NCBI GenBank assembly: GCA_005791165.1
Contig: SXXW01000015.1
Coordinates: 1 to 64,000 of the forward strand
Source: Cytophagaceae bacterium
Lineage (GTDB): Bacteria; Bacteroidota; Bacteroidia; Cytophagales; Spirosomataceae
Length of the DNA: 64,000 bases
Direction: 5' to 3'
A program made the translations under genes and the position numbers. Positions 9,640 to 21,454 of the stretch are shown piece after piece. A model generated the notes under the pieces. That model was not told the origin of the DNA and did not search any database. It saw only the letters and a list, made by a program, of their open reading frames with translations. Each line of letters starts with the position of its first letter. The first letter of the stretch is position 1.

Positions 9640-10278
9640 TTATTTTCTCCATTCACTGGGATTCAATCTCCAGTCTTGTAAAGTAACTAATTGGGAATCT
9701 GAAATGTAGTTAAGCTTTACGGCTTCATCGATCAGAACATCGTAATTACTTAATGCGTAGAAAGGGATATTGGCGTTCTTGAAATTCTGAACGGAAATAT
9801 CAAAACCATAGGTAAAAATGGCAGCCATGCCTAAAACCTTTGCTCCAGCATTTACAAGGCCTTCAGCAGCTTTTAGAGAACTTCCTCCTGTGGAGATTAA
9901 ATCTTCGATTAAAACGACTTTTTGACCAGGCTGAATCGATCCTTCAATTTGGTTTCCCATGCCATGTTTTTTAGGCTCTGGTCTTACATAACAAAAGGGT
10001 AGGTCTAGATAATCGGCCACTAATGCGCCTTGAGCGATACCGGCAGTAGCAACTCCGGCGATGATATCGACATCAGAAAAGTATGCTTTAATTACGGCTG
10101 ATAGGCTATTTTTGATATAAGTTCTAGCTTCTGGGAATGAAAGAGAAATACGATTATCGCAATATATAGGTGAATACCAGCCTGAAGCCCAAGTAAATGG
10201 TTCATCGGGCCTAAGTTGGATCGCTTTGATCTGTAATAAATGCTGGGCTACCTCTTGTTGAATACTTAAATTCTCCAT
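9640..10278 (-). CDS. pyrE: orotate phosphoribosyltransferase
   Basis: FTWASGWYSPIYCDNR and PRPP motif VVLIEDLISTGGSSL. Confidence 0.96.
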   Translation of the reverse strand: MENLSIQQEVAQHLLQIKAIQLRPDEPFTWASGWYSPIYCDNRISLSFPEARTYIKNSLSAVIKAYFSDVDIIAGVATAGIAQGALVADYLDLPFCYVRPEPKKHGMGNQIEGSIQPGQKVVLIEDLISTGGSSLKAAEGLVNAGAKVLGMAAIFTYGFDISVQNFKNANIPFYALSNYDVLIDEAVKLNYISDSQLVTLQDWRLNPSEWRK

Positions 10279-10376
10279 AAATATTTTTCTATTTTTCTTT
10301 CCTACAAAAATACTTTTTTCAGTTCATCTTTCATTATTTAATTATAATTTTGATAAAATTAATTGAGATAGTACGC

Positions 10377-11072
10377 ATGATAATTTTCATTGACGATCGC
10401 CCCATTCGAATAACTAGTCTTTCTAAAAAAAATGATCTGCCTTTGAAAGAAGATTTTGATTTAATTATCGACGCAAGATTAAAGCCAATTAAGATTAAAG
10501 AGTTTAAAGGACACACTTGTTTGCTTAATGTTTCCTTGGTCCAAATGGGAAAAATCATCGAAGATTTACACCAATTTAAATTGGATTTTCACTCGTTGTA
10601 TATTTTAGTAGATAACAAAAAAGCGTTCAAACAAAAAATAATCAGCTTATATTCGCTGATTGAAGCCTCTGGAGGGGTTGTGATTAACGAGGAAAATAAA
10701 TTATTGTGGATTTATCGATTAGGGAAATGGGATCTGCCCAAAGGGAAATTGGAGAAAAATGAATCCTTTAAAGTTGCGGCTATTCGAGAAGTGGAGGAGG
10801 AATGCAATGTGCAGGCCAAATTAGAATTCAAATTATGTACGACTTACCACACCTATACACACAAGAACCAACGTGTTTTGAAAAGAACTAAATGGTACAT
10901 TATGCATACGAATCAGAAGCACAAATTGATTCCCCAAAAAGAAGAAAATATAGAAAAAGTGGAATGGCTAAGCCAATCTGAAATGAATAAAATAGCTCTT
11001 TCTGACACGTATAGCTCAATCAGGTACGTGATTCAGCGTTTTTCTACTCTTCAAATACCATTTAAATCATAA
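10377..11072 (+). CDS. NUDIX hydrolase with N-terminal extension
   Basis: Nudix box GKLEKNESFKVAAIREVEEECNV; internal ATG 10377 preferred. Confidence 0.9.
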   Translation: MIIFIDDRPIRITSLSKKNDLPLKEDFDLIIDARLKPIKIKEFKGHTCLLNVSLVQMGKIIEDLHQFKLDFHSLYILVDNKKAFKQKIISLYSLIEASGGVVINEENKLLWIYRLGKWDLPKGKLEKNESFKVAAIREVEEECNVQAKLEFKLCTTYHTYTHKNQRVLKRTKWYIMHTNQKHKLIPQKEENIEKVEWLSQSEMNKIALSDTYSSIRYVIQRFSTLQIPFKS

Positions 11073-11515
11073 GGTAAATAATCATCTATCTTACTTCCAT
11101 ACCGATGTAAATCCCTAATAATCGTGGACGAAATAGGAGCTAAATGGGGAGATGTAATTAGAAATACTGTTTCTAATTCGGGATTGATATGTCGATTTAC
11201 CTGAGAAATAGAGTTTTCATATTCAAAGTCAGTCGTATTTCTTAACCCTCTAATGATGAATTTGGCGCCCACTTCCTTGGCCACGTTAGCGGTAAGATCC
11301 TGATAGGTGACTACTCTAACGGGTTTACCCTTAAATGTTTGTTCAATATAGGCTTTCATTTTATCCAATGAAAAGTAACGGGCTTTGTTCGAATTTTGAC
11401 CAATTCCAATAACTATTTCGTCAAATAAAGGCAAGGCACGCAAAACAATATCCTGATGACCTTTCGTGAAAGGATCAAAGGATCCGGGAAAAAAAGCAAT
11501 TTTATTATTTGCCAT
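11051..11515 (-). CDS. coaD: pantetheine-phosphate adenylyltransferase
   Basis: IAFFPGSFDPFTKGHQDIVLRAL, FIIRGLRNTTDFEYE, PISSTIIRDL. Confidence 0.97.
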   Translation of the reverse strand: MANNKIAFFPGSFDPFTKGHQDIVLRALPLFDEIVIGIGQNSNKARYFSLDKMKAYIEQTFKGKPVRVVTYQDLTANVAKEVGAKFIIRGLRNTTDFEYENSISQVNRHINPELETVFLITSPHLAPISSTIIRDLHRYGSKIDDYLPYDLNGI

Positions 11516-11517
11516 AA

Positions 11518-12207
11518 TTAAATGAGGATGTTGTATTGTGCTAATGATTGAATCGCGGCATCACTTTCAGCCCCGGAACTATGAATATTAACTGTTTCGC
11601 GACTTAACAAAACGTCAAATGAATCTCTGATGGAATGTAAATAAAAGGCTAATTCTAGGGTTGATTGATGAATAAATACATTGGCCAACTGTAATTTCCC
11701 CTGATAAAACAGCGACATGAACGCATATTTTCCCCGTAAATACAGATGTAGTTGGGTAGTGTTTTTGCTTTTTGCTTGCTTGTTTTCAGCGAGTAATTCG
11801 CCTAAAATATGTTGGTAATGTATCTTGGCTAACGGAAAAAGGGATGAGGCAAAATCTTTCCATTCACTCGAAATCAAAAATGCAAGATTTGATTCAATCC
11901 AATGGACAGGTTGTTCGTGTAACTCTTTACCCTGCAGCGCATCTTCACCCAATGCTTTTTCTAAAAAACCTATCCGATATAGTTGTGTGTCATATTCTTG
12001 AGGAATCAATAGGAAATCAGAATGGAGAATTTCAATGGTTAATACGTTGACGAGATGTCTTTCTATTTTTAATTTAGACCATAAGGCTGATTCCTTTTTT
12101 TTAATCTTATCCCATGAGATTAATTCAATCTCTTGACTGGCTTCGCTTTTCAAATGAACCCCGAGCTCACTAAACTGTAAAAAAACATGTGAATTGTCAA
12201 CAATCAT
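11518..12207 (-). CDS. DUF3822-like protein
   Basis: Position directly upstream of coaD and overall sequence resemble the Bacteroidota DUF3822 family; by eye. Confidence 0.65.
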   Translation of the reverse strand: MIVDNSHVFLQFSELGVHLKSEASQEIELISWDKIKKKESALWSKLKIERHLVNVLTIEILHSDFLLIPQEYDTQLYRIGFLEKALGEDALQGKELHEQPVHWIESNLAFLISSEWKDFASSLFPLAKIHYQHILGELLAENKQAKSKNTTQLHLYLRGKYAFMSLFYQGKLQLANVFIHQSTLELAFYLHSIRDSFDVLLSRETVNIHSSGAESDAAIQSLAQYNILI

Positions 12208-12318
12208 CTAAGGTTCTTTTGAAATTCCCTATTATGGGAATTGTCTATAAGGTCGAAATAACAAAAAAAATATGGGAAAGGAATGAAAATTAAGATTTTT
12301 TTCTAGGTTCAAAATGAG

Positions 12319-12326
12319 TAATTTTG
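12319..12326 (+). promoter_or_regulatory. putative -7 element TAATTTTG upstream of ABC-F gene
   Basis: Matches TAnnTTTG about 22 bp upstream of the start codon. Confidence 0.45.
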
Positions 12327-12338
12327 CGCCTTATTTAA

Positions 12339-13961
<1,623 letters not shown>

Positions 13962-13983
13962 AATTCATTTTACCATACATCAT

Positions 13984-14019
13984 AAAAAAAGCCTATAAAA
14001 TAAATTATAGGCTTTTTTT
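13984..14019. terminator. bidirectional intrinsic terminator
   Basis: AAAAAAAGCCTATAA...TTATAGGCTTTTTTT between convergent genes. Confidence 0.85.
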
Positions 14020-14034
14020 ATAATCATGCTTGAC

Positions 14035-15657
14035 TTATAAAATAAATCGAGTAGACAAGAAATTCGATTGTTGGTTTTCAACAATTTGATTGACTAAATC
14101 CTTGTTTAATTGGTTTGCTTTTGTAGCTACAACGGTCCTAATCGAAAACGATCTAAGCGCTGCTGTTACGGACAATGTTCCTTCTGCTGAATCTTTTCTT
14201 CCTGTAAAAGGGAATGAATCGGGTCCTCTTTGGCATTGAGAATTGATGTTTACTCTTGACACTTGGTTTACTGTTTCATCAATTAATTCAGAGATTTGAT
14301 TTACATCTGTTCCAAATATAGCTACTTGTTGGCCATGAGATGACTCATGAATGTATTCAATCGGCGTACTTAAATCCTCAAATGGAACCACAGGAACCAC
14401 GGGTCCAAATTGCTCTTCATGCCAAACTTTCATCTTCGAACTCACAGGATAAAGTAGGGCAGGGAAGAATATTGACTTAAAGTTTTCACCTCCGTGTGGA
14501 TTTAAAATAGATGCTCCATGCATTTTGGCATCTTCTATTAATTCTTTCAGATAGGCAGGTTTGTTGGGTTCTGGCAAAGGAGTAATTTGAACTCCTGGAT
14601 CCCACATCATGCCTACTTTAAGGCTTTCGATTTTTTCTGCTAAGCCTTTGTTAAATGCATCGGCTAATGATTTGTGAACAAAAATGATTTTTATAGCTGT
14701 ACATCTTTGACCATTAAAAGAAAGTGAACCTAGTAAGCACTCATTAATCGCCACGTCCAATTGAGCACTTTCGGTTACAATAGCGGCATTTTTGGCATCT
14801 AGGCCTAGAATCGCACGCAGTCTGTTAACTTTTGGATGCATTTTCTTTAACTTATCAGCTACTTTTGAAGAACCGATTAAGGTTAAGACATCGATTTTTC
14901 CTGACTCCATTAGTTGAGGAATGATGGCATTACCTCTGCCATAAAGTGTATTAATCACACCAGGAGGGAATGAGTCTTTAAATGCTTCCAATAAAGGATA
15001 ATGCAATAAAGTACCATGCTTTGGTGGTTTGAATAATACGATATTTCCCATGATTAAAGCAGGGATTAAGGTAGTAAAGGTTTCATTTAATGGATAATTA
15101 AATGGTCCCATACATAGAACAACCCCTAAAGGCGATCTTCTTACTTGGCCTATAATTCCTTCTTCAATTAAAAAAGTAGATGAAGTTCTATCGATATCTT
15201 TTAAGGCACCAATGGTGTCATATATGTATTGAACCGTTCTGTCAAATTCTTTTTGAGAGTCAGTCAGTGACTTTCCAATTTCCCACATGAGTAGCTTAAC
15301 CACTTCGCTACGCTTTTGTATCATTTTTTGTGTAAACTTTTCTACACATTCAATTCGCTTTGAAACGGTCATGGAAGGCCATTCTCCTCGGCCGTTGGAA
15401 TATGCTTTCACTCCTGCATATAAAACTTCCATGGCATCTGATGCGTCCGTAATAGGATAAGACCCAATTCTTTTTTGCTCCAAACCTTTGTCAGTTTTAA
15501 TATAAATTGGAGACCAAACATCTTGCGATTTTCCTGTCCAAGCTCTCATTTCACCGTTGACCAAATATTCTTTTTGTTCTAATGGTTCAGTTAAATCAAA
15601 TTCTGCTGGGATTTGACCCTGATTTGGAAATAATTGTTCTAATTCAATTGCCTTCAT
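14035..15657 (-). CDS. aldehyde dehydrogenase, NADP-dependent glyceraldehyde-3-phosphate dehydrogenase-like (GapN)
   Basis: ALDH family; GPFNYPLNETFTTLIPALIMGN and catalytic Cys context SFNGQRCTAIK. Confidence 0.85.
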   Translation of the reverse strand: MKAIELEQLFPNQGQIPAEFDLTEPLEQKEYLVNGEMRAWTGKSQDVWSPIYIKTDKGLEQKRIGSYPITDASDAMEVLYAGVKAYSNGRGEWPSMTVSKRIECVEKFTQKMIQKRSEVVKLLMWEIGKSLTDSQKEFDRTVQYIYDTIGALKDIDRTSSTFLIEEGIIGQVRRSPLGVVLCMGPFNYPLNETFTTLIPALIMGNIVLFKPPKHGTLLHYPLLEAFKDSFPPGVINTLYGRGNAIIPQLMESGKIDVLTLIGSSKVADKLKKMHPKVNRLRAILGLDAKNAAIVTESAQLDVAINECLLGSLSFNGQRCTAIKIIFVHKSLADAFNKGLAEKIESLKVGMMWDPGVQITPLPEPNKPAYLKELIEDAKMHGASILNPHGGENFKSIFFPALLYPVSSKMKVWHEEQFGPVVPVVPFEDLSTPIEYIHESSHGQQVAIFGTDVNQISELIDETVNQVSRVNINSQCQRGPDSFPFTGRKDSAEGTLSVTAALRSFSIRTVVATKANQLNKDLVNQIVENQQSNFLSTRFIL

Positions 15658-15767
15658 TATCTTTTAAAATTTATGGATGCAAATTTCTAGTTTTTATCTA
15701 ATGGTTGGGAATCACGTTTAGAAATATTGGCTTAGTTTTATCTTTTGTAGAAATTATTATATTTAAA

Positions 15768-15959
15768 TTAAGTTGAGGGATCCTCTTTAATGGGGTATTT
15801 ACGTCTGATTTTATTGACGATAAATTTATTTTGTTCGGTAAAGCTTAAGGGGTGGATTTGATTGAGCGCATTTTCCCAGGCATGAAATAAGTTTGAATCT
15901 GAATTTTCAAAGAGATTCCGGTCGATTTTTTTTGAAATTAAATATTCTTTAAATGTCAT
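15768..15959 (-). CDS. small hypothetical protein (63 aa)
   Basis: ORF overlapping the 3' end of the upstream MFS gene by 11 bp on the same strand. Confidence 0.6.
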   Translation of the reverse strand: MTFKEYLISKKIDRNLFENSDSNLFHAWENALNQIHPLSFTEQNKFIVNKIRRKYPIKEDPST

Positions 15960-17133
15960 TTTTGAACCAATTATGTCGGTAATATACTAAAAGCAAGGAT
16001 GAAATGATGGCAAATATACCAGAAAGCAAAAATGGTATTTGAATTTGAGAGGCTAATCCTTTATAAAACGCTCCGGCTAATAATGCACCCATCCCGATTC
16101 CTGCTTCTAAGGCGATGTACATGGTTGCCATAGCCCTGCCAATGTGCGAGGGCGATGCCAGATCTGTTGTCCATGCGGTTAACGTTGGAGAATTAAATCC
16201 CCATGAAATGCCAAAGAATATTCCTGATAAAATAACAGTCATTGAACTTAATGGTAGCACCATCAAAAACATGGAAGCAATTAAAAAGAAGGATGAAATT
16301 AATAATACGGGAATTCGGCCATATTGGTCAGATGATTTAGAAAAAAACACACGAACTCCAATAGACGACAAGGTGAATATGGTAAAATATAGGCCTTTAT
16401 TATGCCATCCAATCATTTTAGAAATATCCGGTACTAAAGTGACGATTACACCGTAGGAAAATGAAACCAAAATCATGATACAAAAAACGGGTATTATTTT
16501 AGGTTCAAAAACATCTTTCCAACCTATTTTAAAGAGTGAAATAGACATTGGCTTTTTCCTTGACTTAGGCAATGTTTCCTTCATTCTTGTTAAAATTAAA
16601 ATGGATAACAAGGCAAATAGAGATGATATCCAAAACATTTCTCGCAAACCTAATTCTTTTGCTAAAAAACTTCCTATCACAGGACCTATCGACATTCCAG
16701 TGGCAGTGAAAATACCTAAACCACCCTGTGCTTCACCTCGTTTCGATTCAGGAATGATGTCGGCAACATAAGCCGAGGTGGCGGTTGGTTTTGTGCCTGT
16801 CGACATCCCATGAAAAAATCGAAGAATTAAAAAACCCTGAACCGAATGAATTAAAGGATATAATCCGCCGCAAATGAAACATACAATGGAGCCAAAAGCC
16901 ATGACAGGAATTCGACCGATATGATCTGTTAGTTTTCCTGAAAACGGCCTGCTTAATCCTGCGGTTACCGTAAATAAGGCAATAATATATCCAATATATT
17001 CTCTTCCGCCTAGGCTAGCTAAATAATCGGGTAGCTCAGGGATAATCATAGAGAAACTGGCACAGAACAAGAAATTACTTAGACATAGTAGCCAAAATGC
17101 TAGTGTATAAATACTTTCTTCCTTTTGCATCAA
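15949..17133 (-). CDS. MFS transporter
   Basis: 12-TM-like; GLSRPFSGKLTDHIGRIPVM motif. Confidence 0.92.
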   Translation of the reverse strand: MMQKEESIYTLAFWLLCLSNFLFCASFSMIIPELPDYLASLGGREYIGYIIALFTVTAGLSRPFSGKLTDHIGRIPVMAFGSIVCFICGGLYPLIHSVQGFLILRFFHGMSTGTKPTATSAYVADIIPESKRGEAQGGLGIFTATGMSIGPVIGSFLAKELGLREMFWISSLFALLSILILTRMKETLPKSRKKPMSISLFKIGWKDVFEPKIIPVFCIMILVSFSYGVIVTLVPDISKMIGWHNKGLYFTIFTLSSIGVRVFFSKSSDQYGRIPVLLISSFFLIASMFLMVLPLSSMTVILSGIFFGISWGFNSPTLTAWTTDLASPSHIGRAMATMYIALEAGIGMGALLAGAFYKGLASQIQIPFLLSGIFAIISSLLLVYYRHNWFKNDI

Positions 17134-17134
17134 T

Positions 17135-19501
17135 TTAATCTTCTAATAGTTCAGTTACCTCTTTTTTATTCAAACTCATCAAAAAAGCTGGAAGCAAAAT
17201 TAAATTACAAATCATAGCCATGAGAAGCGTAATTGATACTAAGACTCCTAAAGCCTGCGTTCCTTTGAATGTGGAAGCGGTAAAAATAAAAAATCCAAAA
17301 AATAAAATCATGGCCGTATAAAACATGGAAACTCCCGTTTTTTGTATGGTGATTTGGATGGATTTTTTAATATCAAAAGCGTTTTTGGCAAATTCTTCCT
17401 TGTAGCGTGTTAGGAAATAAATCGTTCCATCACTTGATATTCCAAAGGCAATTGAAAAAATCAAAATGGTACTAGGTTTAAGCGCAATACCAAAATGACC
17501 CATTAATCCGGCTGTTATAAGCAAGGGAATGAGGCTAGGCAATGTGGAGATGATGACCATTTTCCAACTCCTAAATAACAAGGCCATTAAAACACAAATC
17601 AGGAATATGGCTGAAAGTGTACTTTCAATTAAATTCACCTGCAAATATTCCGTTTGAAAAGCATAGATAACAGAATTACCTGTGATTTTGGCAATGAATA
17701 TGTTGGGATCTTCTTCTTTTTTAAATTCGCCTGTTTCTGTATCCGTTAAATAGATACTGTCAATTCTAGGTTTTATTTCGTCAAACAATGCTCTTGTCCT
17801 TGTCGTGCCAGCATCTTGCATTTGAAAACTAATCCGAGTAAATCTTTTCTTGGCATCGATAAACCCACTAAACAAATTATCCTTTCCTTGTAAACTGCTT
17901 TGAAAAGAGGTCAATTTATTTAATTCGTTGATACTTGGCAAAACAAAATATTTGGGATCACCTCCTCTATATACTTGATATAAGTATTTTGTAGCCGTTA
18001 AAATTGAAAGTCCTTGCGTAAATTCTGGGTATTCGGCAATCACCTTTTCTGTACGCTTTATTTTAGTTAAAATTTCTGGACTTAATGCGCGACCATCTTC
18101 ACGTGCGTCAATGGATATTTCAAAAGGCATGACCCCTTTAAAATGTTTTTCTATAAATTTCAAATCCGTGTATATGGCATTATCTTGGGGCAAATCGTCC
18201 ACGATATAGCCTACTGCTTTTATTTTAGTTAATCCGTAAATAGAAAATGCTAAGATTAACCCGACAAATAGATAAATGGATTTTCTATGATTGAATACCC
18301 AAGTTTCTACGCGCAATAAAAATTTGCTCACTTTGGGAGATTCAAAATGTGCCAAATCTTTAGCCTCTGGAGGAGATAAAAAACTAAAGAATATCGGAAT
18401 TAATAAAACTGAAATCGCAAATGTAAACATGACATTGATCGCAGCAACGATTCCAAATTCAACCAATAAGCCCGATCCAGTAAATGCGAATACTCCAAAA
18501 CCAATGGATGTAGTCAAATTTGCCAAAAATAATGTTCTACCTATTTTAGATGTACTTTCAATCAATGACTCCTCTTTGTTTTGAGTACGTAAAAAGGTTT
18601 CATGGTATTTGTTTAATAAAAATATGACATTAGGGACTCCTATGACAACAATTAATGGAGGAATGAGGCCCGAAAGTAGCGTAATTTTAAAGTTAAATAA
18701 AACGATGGTAGCGAGTGACGCTACAATACCCACTAGAATAACAATCAACGCAAAGAAAACAACCTTAATAGATCTGAAAAAATAAAATAAGATGGCCGAA
18801 GTAACCAGAATAGCGAGGATTAAAAAGATAGCCAGCTCATTAGTTACTTGGGACGTGTATTCCGTTCGAATGAATGGCATACCCGAGTAATGAACGGAAT
18901 GGCCCATTTTTGTAGAATACTGATCACCTAAACTTTTTATATGTTTGACCAGCTGAATTCTATTTTTATTGTTAATCGTTTTCTGATCTAATGTGATTAG
19001 CATTAGATGCACTTTGAAATCTTTCGTAAAAATAAAATCAGTAAATAAGGGTAAGCGGGATAACTTATATTGTAAGCTATCTAATCTAGTTTTTGTTGTG
19101 GGCACGGTTGTGTCCCAAATAGGCCTAGTCGAAAATTTATTTGATACGGAATCAATATATACTTCAGGCAAATTGGTAATCGATAATACATTTTTGATTC
19201 CTGGTTGGCCTTTGATTTCTTTGGTTAACGAATGCCAAGCATCAAATTCATTGGGTGAAAATATCTGGTCATTTTCGAGTCCAATGACCATGACATTGCC
19301 ATCTTCGCCATATTTGCTTTTAAAGTTTTCATAGAGTTGGAATCGCTCGTCTGATTTGGGGAGTATTTTTGCTAGTTCGTAGCTAAGTTGTATTTGGCTG
19401 GCTTTAAATCCTAGTGCGCAGGTTAGCACAACTAATATTCCTAAAATCTGAAATTTAAATTTTAATATGTTTTCAGCAATTCGTAACCAAAAGTTTTTCA
19501 T
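17135..19501 (-). CDS. MMPL/RND-family membrane transporter
   Basis: Two repeated halves of 6 TM with large extracytoplasmic loops; sterol-sensing-domain-like TM clusters. Confidence 0.9.
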   Translation of the reverse strand: MKNFWLRIAENILKFKFQILGILVVLTCALGFKASQIQLSYELAKILPKSDERFQLYENFKSKYGEDGNVMVIGLENDQIFSPNEFDAWHSLTKEIKGQPGIKNVLSITNLPEVYIDSVSNKFSTRPIWDTTVPTTKTRLDSLQYKLSRLPLFTDFIFTKDFKVHLMLITLDQKTINNKNRIQLVKHIKSLGDQYSTKMGHSVHYSGMPFIRTEYTSQVTNELAIFLILAILVTSAILFYFFRSIKVVFFALIVILVGIVASLATIVLFNFKITLLSGLIPPLIVVIGVPNVIFLLNKYHETFLRTQNKEESLIESTSKIGRTLFLANLTTSIGFGVFAFTGSGLLVEFGIVAAINVMFTFAISVLLIPIFFSFLSPPEAKDLAHFESPKVSKFLLRVETWVFNHRKSIYLFVGLILAFSIYGLTKIKAVGYIVDDLPQDNAIYTDLKFIEKHFKGVMPFEISIDAREDGRALSPEILTKIKRTEKVIAEYPEFTQGLSILTATKYLYQVYRGGDPKYFVLPSINELNKLTSFQSSLQGKDNLFSGFIDAKKRFTRISFQMQDAGTTRTRALFDEIKPRIDSIYLTDTETGEFKKEEDPNIFIAKITGNSVIYAFQTEYLQVNLIESTLSAIFLICVLMALLFRSWKMVIISTLPSLIPLLITAGLMGHFGIALKPSTILIFSIAFGISSDGTIYFLTRYKEEFAKNAFDIKKSIQITIQKTGVSMFYTAMILFFGFFIFTASTFKGTQALGVLVSITLLMAMICNLILLPAFLMSLNKKEVTELLED

Positions 19502-19508
19502 AGATTTA

Positions 19509-20198
19509 TTAGGCAGATTTCATTAGGCTTTCCGCGAGGTTTAAGTCCTCAGAGGTTGTTATTTTTAAGTTGGCATAATCTCCGTCCACTAAATGAATGG
19601 TTTCACCCGTTGACTCTACCACACTGGCATCATCTGTAAATTCCATATTATAGGATTGATTGAATGCTTTTCTTAAGGACTTTAAGCTAAATATTTGAGG
19701 TGTTTGAATGATTCGAATTTCATCTCTTTTGACCGCGACATATTTCTGCGAAACGCTATCCCATTTTCTGATGGAGTCCTTGGTCGGTACGGATAATATG
19801 GCATTTCCATGCAATTCGGCATACTCAAAAGCAGAAGAAATTAACTCGGGCTTAATTAATGGGCGAACACCATCATGAATAGCTATTAAACAATCTTCCG
19901 TTTCTGTGATGGCTGCTAAGCCATTTTGGCTTGAATGAAATCGGGTTTCACCTCCGTCAACTAAAATATGGGGTGTTGTTGCATTTATTTCCGGAAATTC
20001 AGAACATAATTTTGCCCAAAAATCCATTTGATTCTTGGGCAAAACAACATACAATATGATACTTGAATCTGCTTTTTTGAATTGATTTAATGTGTGAAAT
20101 AAGATAGGTTTCCCTTGAAGCAGTAAAAATTGTTTAGGTATTGTACTATTCATACGATGACCAGTCCCACCAGCAACAATGATTGCGATTTTTTTCAC
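19509..20198 (-). CDS. ispD: 2-C-methyl-D-erythritol 4-phosphate cytidylyltransferase
   Basis: IIVAGGTGHRMNSTIPKQFLLLQGKPILFHTL; IAIHDGVRPLI. Confidence 0.95.
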   Translation of the reverse strand: MKKIAIIVAGGTGHRMNSTIPKQFLLLQGKPILFHTLNQFKKADSSIILYVVLPKNQMDFWAKLCSEFPEINATTPHILVDGGETRFHSSQNGLAAITETEDCLIAIHDGVRPLIKPELISSAFEYAELHGNAILSVPTKDSIRKWDSVSQKYVAVKRDEIRIIQTPQIFSLKSLRKAFNQSYNMEFTDDASVVESTGETIHLVDGDYANLKITTSEDLNLAESLMKSA

Positions 20199-20207
20199 AC
20201 AAAATAA

Positions 20208-21260
20208 TTAGATGATTAACATTACATCCCCATAACTAAAAAAGCGATATTTTTCTTTAATAGCTTGCTTATAAGCTTCTTGTACCAACTCATAACTTCC
20301 AAATGCCGATGCCATCATATATAAAATGGATTCTGGTAAATGGAAATTAGTTAATAATGCAGTTGGTATTTTGAACTCGTAGGGAGGAAAAATAAATTTG
20401 TCGGTCCAGCTATTAATAGGCTTTAAATGTCCACTGGCAGAAACGGAGGATTCCAAAGCTTTCATCACGGTAGTTCCGATGGCCAAAACATGTTTTTTAT
20501 TATCCAATGCCTCGTTGACAAATCCACAAGTCGCTTCATTAATAATAAAATGCTCTGAATCGGTTTTATGTTTGGTCAAATCCTCTACATCAACTTGCCT
20601 GAATGTTCCTAAACCCACATGAAGTGTAATAGGGGAGAATTGAACCCCATTTAACTCCATTTTTTTCATGACAATTTTGGAAAAATGAAGCCCGGCTGTG
20701 GGTGCAGCGACTGCGCCTACATGCTCTGCGTAAATCGTTTGAAAACGCTCTCTATCTTCCTCCGTAGCGGCTCTTTTTAATCTAATTTCATCAGGCAGTG
20801 GTGTTTCGCCCAACTCGTGGATCGCTTGCATTAAAGCATCATGGTCGCCATCATACAAAAAACGAATTGTACGACCCCTTGACGTGGTATTGTCAATCAC
20901 TTCGGCAACTAAATCAGAATCACCAAAATATAATTTATTTCCTACTCTAATTTTTCTTGCTGGATCTACTAAAACATCCCAAAGTCTATGCTCCCGATTT
21001 AATTCCCGTAAAAGAAATACTTCAATTTGTGCTCCCGTCTTTTCCTTATTTCCGTATAAACGCGCTGGGAAAACTTTGGTATTATTGGTTACTAACACAT
21101 CACCATCTCCAAAATAATCGATGATGTCTGTGAATTTTTTATGTTCAATGGTTTTTTCTTTTCGGTTAATGACCATCATACGAGCATCTTCTCGATTTTC
21201 TGTAGGATTTAAGGCAATTAAACTTTGGGGTAAATCAAATCTGAATTCAGATAATTTCAT
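20208..21260 (-). CDS. queA: S-adenosylmethionine:tRNA ribosyltransferase-isomerase
   Basis: [56 protein letters not shown]. Confidence 0.97.
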   Translation of the reverse strand: MKLSEFRFDLPQSLIALNPTENREDARMMVINRKEKTIEHKKFTDIIDYFGDGDVLVTNNTKVFPARLYGNKEKTGAQIEVFLLRELNREHRLWDVLVDPARKIRVGNKLYFGDSDLVAEVIDNTTSRGRTIRFLYDGDHDALMQAIHELGETPLPDEIRLKRAATEEDRERFQTIYAEHVGAVAAPTAGLHFSKIVMKKMELNGVQFSPITLHVGLGTFRQVDVEDLTKHKTDSEHFIINEATCGFVNEALDNKKHVLAIGTTVMKALESSVSASGHLKPINSWTDKFIFPPYEFKIPTALLTNFHLPESILYMMASAFGSYELVQEAYKQAIKEKYRFFSYGDVMLII

Positions 21261-21454
21261 TCGGATGGGTTTTGAATTAAAGTTTTGTAAATTTTAAACT
21301 CAAAATAGAGTTTAAATGACATTAAATTAATGATTATTTTCGCTGAGAAAATTATCAATTTGCAAATATACACTTTTCAAAGGGGGCTTGTCAAGGTAAA
21401 TTTTTCAAAACCTTTATATAATCCTTTTGTTCTGCTTTAAATGAACTATATGTT

